A stretch of DNA of 64,000 nt, taken from positions 372,001 through 436,000 of the forward strand of contig NZ_QLVD01000023.1 of NCBI RefSeq assembly GCF_003352835.1. The letters run 5' to 3'. Both the position numbers and the translations under genes were made by a program. Source of the stretch: Ornithinimicrobium murale (GTDB lineage Bacteria; Actinomycetota; Actinomycetes; Actinomycetales; Dermatophilaceae). Shown piece by piece: positions 60,233 through 64,000 of this stretch (position 1 is the stretch's first letter; each line of letters begins with the position of its first letter). The notes under the pieces are model-generated. The model was not told the origin of the DNA, searched no databases, and was given only the letters and a program-made list of their open reading frames with translations.

Positions 60233-63200
60233 TTGTCACCCACGCACAGACCATCCCGGGTCCCCCGCCTCAGATCCCGGACCACCTGGAGCACCGGACT
60301 GGCGGCCCTGGCATCGCTTGCCCTCCCCGCCACCCTGCTCGCACCGACCGCCGCCAGCACGGTGCTCCCGGCCCGCTTCGACATCGAGCCCAGCTCCGTC
60401 CTGATCAGCGAGGTCGCGGCGGGCGGGCCGGGCGCGACCTCCCAGTCCAACCGGGACGGACACAAGAACTTCATCGAGGTGACCAACTACGGCGACTCCC
60501 CCATCGACATCTCGGGGTGGCAGATCTTCCGCTGCGGTCAGGCCGGCAGCGGGTACGGCCCGCAGGCTGTCGTCGAGGACGGCACCATGCTGGAGCCGGG
60601 CGACCAGTTCACCGCCGCTGCTGCTGGCTCCGGCTATGAGGCCGATGCCTACTATGAGACCAACCTGCACTCCTTCGGCTTCGGTGCCTTCATCCAGGAC
60701 GCCGACGGCCAGCGCCGCGACGCGATCGGGTTCTACCACGAGGACGTCACGACCGACTGCAAGACCAATGACGGCGAGTGGCTGCAGCGGGGGCTGCAGC
60801 ACCGGCTCGACGAGTCCCACCAGCGGGTCGGCACCACCGGCGACCTCGAGGCCGACTGGGTGATCGCGCCCCGCACCGTCGACGCTCCCAACGCCACCGA
60901 ACAGGATGTGCCGCGGGTCGACAACGGGCTGCGCTTCTCCGAGTTCAACAGCGGCGCTGCCAGCAGCACCCTCGACCAGTACGTCGAGATCACCAACTAC
61001 GGCACCGAGCCCGTTGACATGACTGACTACCAGCTCTTCCGCTGCGGAGCGAACGGCTCCCAGTATCTTCAGGTCAGCGCCTTCCCCGAGGACGCCGTGC
61101 TCGCTCCTGGCGACAGCTACCTGGCCGCCCGCGCGAGCGGTGCCTACGCAGACCAGGCCGACGTCACCTACGGCACGTCCATGCACTGGCGCGACTTCGG
61201 CGTGGTCCTGTTCACCCCGCAGGAGGAGATCGTCGACCGCGCGGGCGCCTACTCCAACCGCAACTCCCCGTGCACCGACGGCCAGCCGATCAGCGAGCGG
61301 CTCAACCACTTCGACTCCACCACCTATCAGCGGGTCAGCGACACCGGCGACAACAACGCCGACTTCATCGTGACCACCACCCGCACACCGGGCGTCGAGG
61401 ACGCGAGCACCGACTACGCCCCGGCACCCAGCTTCGCTGGCTTCCAGGACGTGCGGATCAGCGAGGTCGTGGGAGCCGGACCGGCCGGCGGCAACGACGA
61501 GTTCTTCGAGCTCGGCAACTATGGCGACCAACCCGTCGACCTCTCCGGGTGGAGTGCCTACCGCTGCTACGGCACCGGCCAGCCCGGAGTCGGGGCCAAC
61601 GCCCAGATCGCCGACCTCGGCGAGGTGACCCTGCAGCCCGGCGAGGTCTACCTCGGGGTCGCGGCCGGTGCTCCCGCAGCACTGCTCGACCTCGCCGACG
61701 GCACCTACCCCACCGGTCTGAACCAGACCGACGGCTACGGCATGTACATCACCGACGCCGAGGGGTCCCTGGTCGACGCGTTCGCGTCCTATGACATCAA
61801 TGACGACCACTACACGCCCTGCAGACTGGGCGAGCAGGCGCGCAACTGGACCAAGACCGACCAGGGCGAGAGCTACACGAGGGCGCAGTTCCTCGGGGAC
61901 AACGAGCTCGACTTCGTGGTCGCTCCCCGGTCGCCAGGCGTGCTGGAGGACGCGGCCTATGTCGACCCGACCCTGCCGCTGGAGGGCGAGCTCGACCCGG
62001 TCTCCGTCGACACCAACCACGTGCCCGGCACTCCAGCCGTGGAGGGCGAGGGGTCAGCCGTGACCCTCACGACCGCCGACGAAGCCGGCTCCACACTGGA
62101 CATCGAGGTGCGCGCCGCCGACCTGCTCAGCACCGAGGGGGCGGTCGTGCACGCCGGCAGCAGCGACGTGCCGGTCCCCACCACCCTCGTGGGCGCCGAC
62201 GAGCAGCCCGTCGAGGACATCCAGGCTCCGGGCGTCGAGGGCACCACGGGGGCCTACCCGTACCTGCGTCTCGAGGTCCCGGCCGAGGGCGAGAGCGAGT
62301 TCGTCTGGTCCGGCACGGCCGAGCAGCGCAACGAGCTCCAGCTCCTCGTCTGGCAGCCCGAGCAGGAGACGTGGCGCACCGCCGACGCCGGGGTCCCTTC
62401 AGCGGACGGTGACCTCACCCTCACGGCCCAGCTGGCCACCTCCGAGACCGCCGGCGACACGGCATACGTCATGGTCATCGACGGGCCCCGCACCCAGGGC
62501 GGGCTCCTCGACGAGATCGGGGTGACCGACCAGGCGTTCGCCGACCCCGGCAGCTATGACGTGGCCATCAACCACATGACCGACACCCAGTTCGTCGCCG
62601 AGGGCTTCCGGGACGTCTACCGCCAGATGGCGACCTGGGTGGTGGCCAACGCCGACGCCCGCAAGATCGGCTACAACTCCCACACCGGCGACATCATCGA
62701 GAACTGGATGAACGGCAACCACGCCTCGGAGCGTGCCCACCGGGAGTACCAGGCTGCCCAGGACATCATGACGCTCATCAACGAGGCGGACGTGCCCAAC
62801 GGGATCCTGCCGGGCAACCACGACAACATGTGGGGCCACGACAACGACCGCTACAACGAGTACTTCCCGGTGGAGATGTATGAGGACAAGCCGTGGTACG
62901 GCGAGGCCTGGGCCGAGGGCGACAACTCCGCGCACACCGACTTCTTCTCGGCGGCGGGGCTGGACTTTATGGTGGTGTCGCTGCCCTACCGCCCGACGCT
63001 GGAGCAGATGGACTGGGCCTCGGAGCAGGCGGCTGCGCATCCCGACCACAACGTGGTGCTGGCGACGCACTCCTACCTGCACACCAGCGGGGTGCGGGAC
63101 AACAGCGACCTGCGCTACCAGGGCAACGCCGATGACATGTGGGAGCGCGTGGTCGCCCCCAACGACAACGTCTTCCTGGTCTTCGGCGGGCACTACCACG

Positions 63201-64000
63201 GCACATCGACCTACATCGCCGACCCGGTGACCGGCGAGCGCTCGCCCGTCAAACAGGTCGCCGGCGGTGCGACGGCGGTCGAGAACGTCGGCGCCAACGG
63301 ACGGACCGTCGTGGAGATGCTGGCCGACTACCAGGGCTACCGCTCCACGCTGCTGGACGACCCGACCGTGGTGCGCAGTGACCTGCTGGATCGGGACACC
63401 GGCTTCCAGCGGCTCCTGCAGCTCGACATCGACGCCTCGCTGATGGCCGTCAACGCCTACTCCCCGACGCTGGACAGCTTCGAGGCATGGCGCTATGACG
63501 AGCCGGCGTTCCGCGGGGACGCCGCACGCTATGACAACACCGACGACGAGTTCGTCGTCGGGGTGCACCTGCTGCGCTCCACGGACATCACCTCGACGGG
63601 GTGGGCGCTGACCGCGCCATCCACGGTCGTCACCACGGCGTCGACGACGCCGGGTGCGGAGGTCGCGGTGGACCTGCCGGAGTCGGGCACCGACCAACTC
63701 TGGTATGCCGAGGTGTCGGATGCGGACGGCAACGTCGTCCACTCCGTGCCGACCGTGCTCGACGGCGCGGCGGTGGACCCGGTCGAGGGCCTGGACGCGC
63801 TGGAGGAGTCGTTGGAGGGCTACGTGGCCTCCGGTGACGTCGCTGGGCCGATCGCCCACCAGCTGGGCAACGCCCTGGGCCAGGCTCAGCACCACCTGGC
63901 CGGGGGTCGCCCGAGCCAGGCCGGCTCGGCCCTGGACCGCTTCGTGCGCCACCTGGACGACCCGAAGCGTCCGGACACCCTCACCGACGAGGCCCGGGAC
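60233..64000 (+). CDS. Secreted protein with three lamin-tail domains and a calcineurin-like phosphoesterase (3' partial)
   Basis: The frame runs open from TTG 60233 to the window end (1256 codons). The start TTG follows AGAGGA by about nine bases and gives a good signal peptide (WSTGLAALASLALPATLLAP, then TAAS). Three lamin-tail (LTD) domains follow, each opening with a short strand and Glu: VLISEVAAGG near 55, LRFSEFNSGA near 234 and VRISEVVGAG near 408. A beta-rich linker leads to a metallophosphoesterase domain with NHMTDTQF near 780, HTGDIIENW near 818, PGNHDN near 861, THSYLH near 946 and GGHYHG near 987; all metal ligands are present. Extracellular phosphodiesterase or nuclease activity is inferred. 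The C-terminus is outside the window. Confidence 0.88.
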   Translation, partial: MSPTHRPSRVPRLRSRTTWSTGLAALASLALPATLLAPTAASTVLPARFDIEPSSVLISEVAAGGPGATSQSNRDGHKNFIEVTNYGDSPIDISGWQIFRCGQAGSGYGPQAVVEDGTMLEPGDQFTAAAAGSGYEADAYYETNLHSFGFGAFIQDADGQRRDAIGFYHEDVTTDCKTNDGEWLQRGLQHRLDESHQRVGTTGDLEADWVIAPRTVDAPNATEQDVPRVDNGLRFSEFNSGAASSTLDQYVEITNYGTEPVDMTDYQLFRCGANGSQYLQVSAFPEDAVLAPGDSYLAARASGAYADQADVTYGTSMHWRDFGVVLFTPQEEIVDRAGAYSNRNSPCTDGQPISERLNHFDSTTYQRVSDTGDNNADFIVTTTRTPGVEDASTDYAPAPSFAGFQDVRISEVVGAGPAGGNDEFFELGNYGDQPVDLSGWSAYRCYGTGQPGVGANAQIADLGEVTLQPGEVYLGVAAGAPAALLDLADGTYPTGLNQTDGYGMYITDAEGSLVDAFASYDINDDHYTPCRLGEQARNWTKTDQGESYTRAQFLGDNELDFVVAPRSPGVLEDAAYVDPTLPLEGELDPVSVDTNHVPGTPAVEGEGSAVTLTTADEAGSTLDIEVRAADLLSTEGAVVHAGSSDVPVPTTLVGADEQPVEDIQAPGVEGTTGAYPYLRLEVPAEGESEFVWSGTAEQRNELQLLVWQPEQETWRTADAGVPSADGDLTLTAQLATSETAGDTAYVMVIDGPRTQGGLLDEIGVTDQAFADPGSYDVAINHMTDTQFVAEGFRDVYRQMATWVVANADARKIGYNSHTGDIIENWMNGNHASERAHREYQAAQDIMTLINEADVPNGILPGNHDNMWGHDNDRYNEYFPVEMYEDKPWYGEAWAEGDNSAHTDFFSAAGLDFMVVSLPYRPTLEQMDWASEQAAAHPDHNVVLATHSYLHTSGVRDNSDLRYQGNADDMWERVVAPNDNVFLVFGGHYHGTSTYIADPVTGERSPVKQVAGGATAVENVGANGRTVVEMLADYQGYRSTLLDDPTVVRSDLLDRDTGFQRLLQLDIDASLMAVNAYSPTLDSFEAWRYDEPAFRGDAARYDNTDDEFVVGVHLLRSTDITSTGWALTAPSTVVTTASTTPGAEVAVDLPESGTDQLWYAEVSDADGNVVHSVPTVLDGAAVDPVEGLDALEESLEGYVASGDVAGPIAHQLGNALGQAQHHLAGGRPSQAGSALDRFVRHLDDPKRPDTLTDEARD

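Overview
The window is 64 kb of very GC-rich DNA from an actinobacterium, most likely a member of the Micrococcales close to Ornithinimicrobium, Serinicoccus or other Intrasporangiaceae. The taxonomic call is inference from gene content and order, not from a marker comparison. The chromosomal backbone follows the order known from Mycobacterium tuberculosis around Rv3641c to Rv3683: holB-like and topA genes, a DUF1998 helicase, a Tad pilus locus, a Fic-like gene, acs, nth, a Crp/GlxR regulator, an MBL-fold hydrolase, RidA, a pair of ArsA/GET3-like ATPases, a PonA2-type penicillin-binding protein and a metallophosphoesterase.

1-957 holds the end of a DUF3352 gene and a GNAT acetyltransferase. 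959-9616 is an 8.6-kb accessory island. It is bounded by a 49-bp direct repeat made of the 3' half of tRNA-Thr(CGT); the intact tRNA lies at 9571-9644. The island carries a secreted RHS polymorphic toxin with a DUF4279-type immunity gene, but an in-frame amber codon splits the RHS gene in two. It also carries a small unknown gene, a second broken copy of that gene's 3' end, a frameshifted CWB2 remnant and a membrane-protein remnant. No integrase is visible.

9.7-20.9 kb holds a secreted TAP-like hydrolase, holB and tmk, an Lrp regulator divergent from a methionine-gamma-lyase-type PLP enzyme with a structured leader, a DUF222-HNH protein, topA and an aminoglycoside-phosphotransferase-like kinase. 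20.9-31.8 kb holds a heterodimeric ABC exporter, a methyltransferase, a proton-pumping pyrophosphatase (hppA), an MrfA-like helicase and a small membrane protein. 31.8-39.8 kb is the Tad pilus locus, split by four unrelated genes: a SIP-type protein behind a DtxR/IdeR box, dps, a membrane protein and an FAD oxidase.

40.4-58.4 kb continues the conserved backbone. Within it, 45.0-50.2 kb has three unrelated short tandem-repeat arrays between genes. 58.5-64 kb starts with tRNA-Pro(CGG) and its terminator. It continues with a stand-alone ATPase gene behind a perfect palindrome, then a large secreted protein with three lamin-tail domains and a calcineurin-like phosphoesterase domain that runs off the window.
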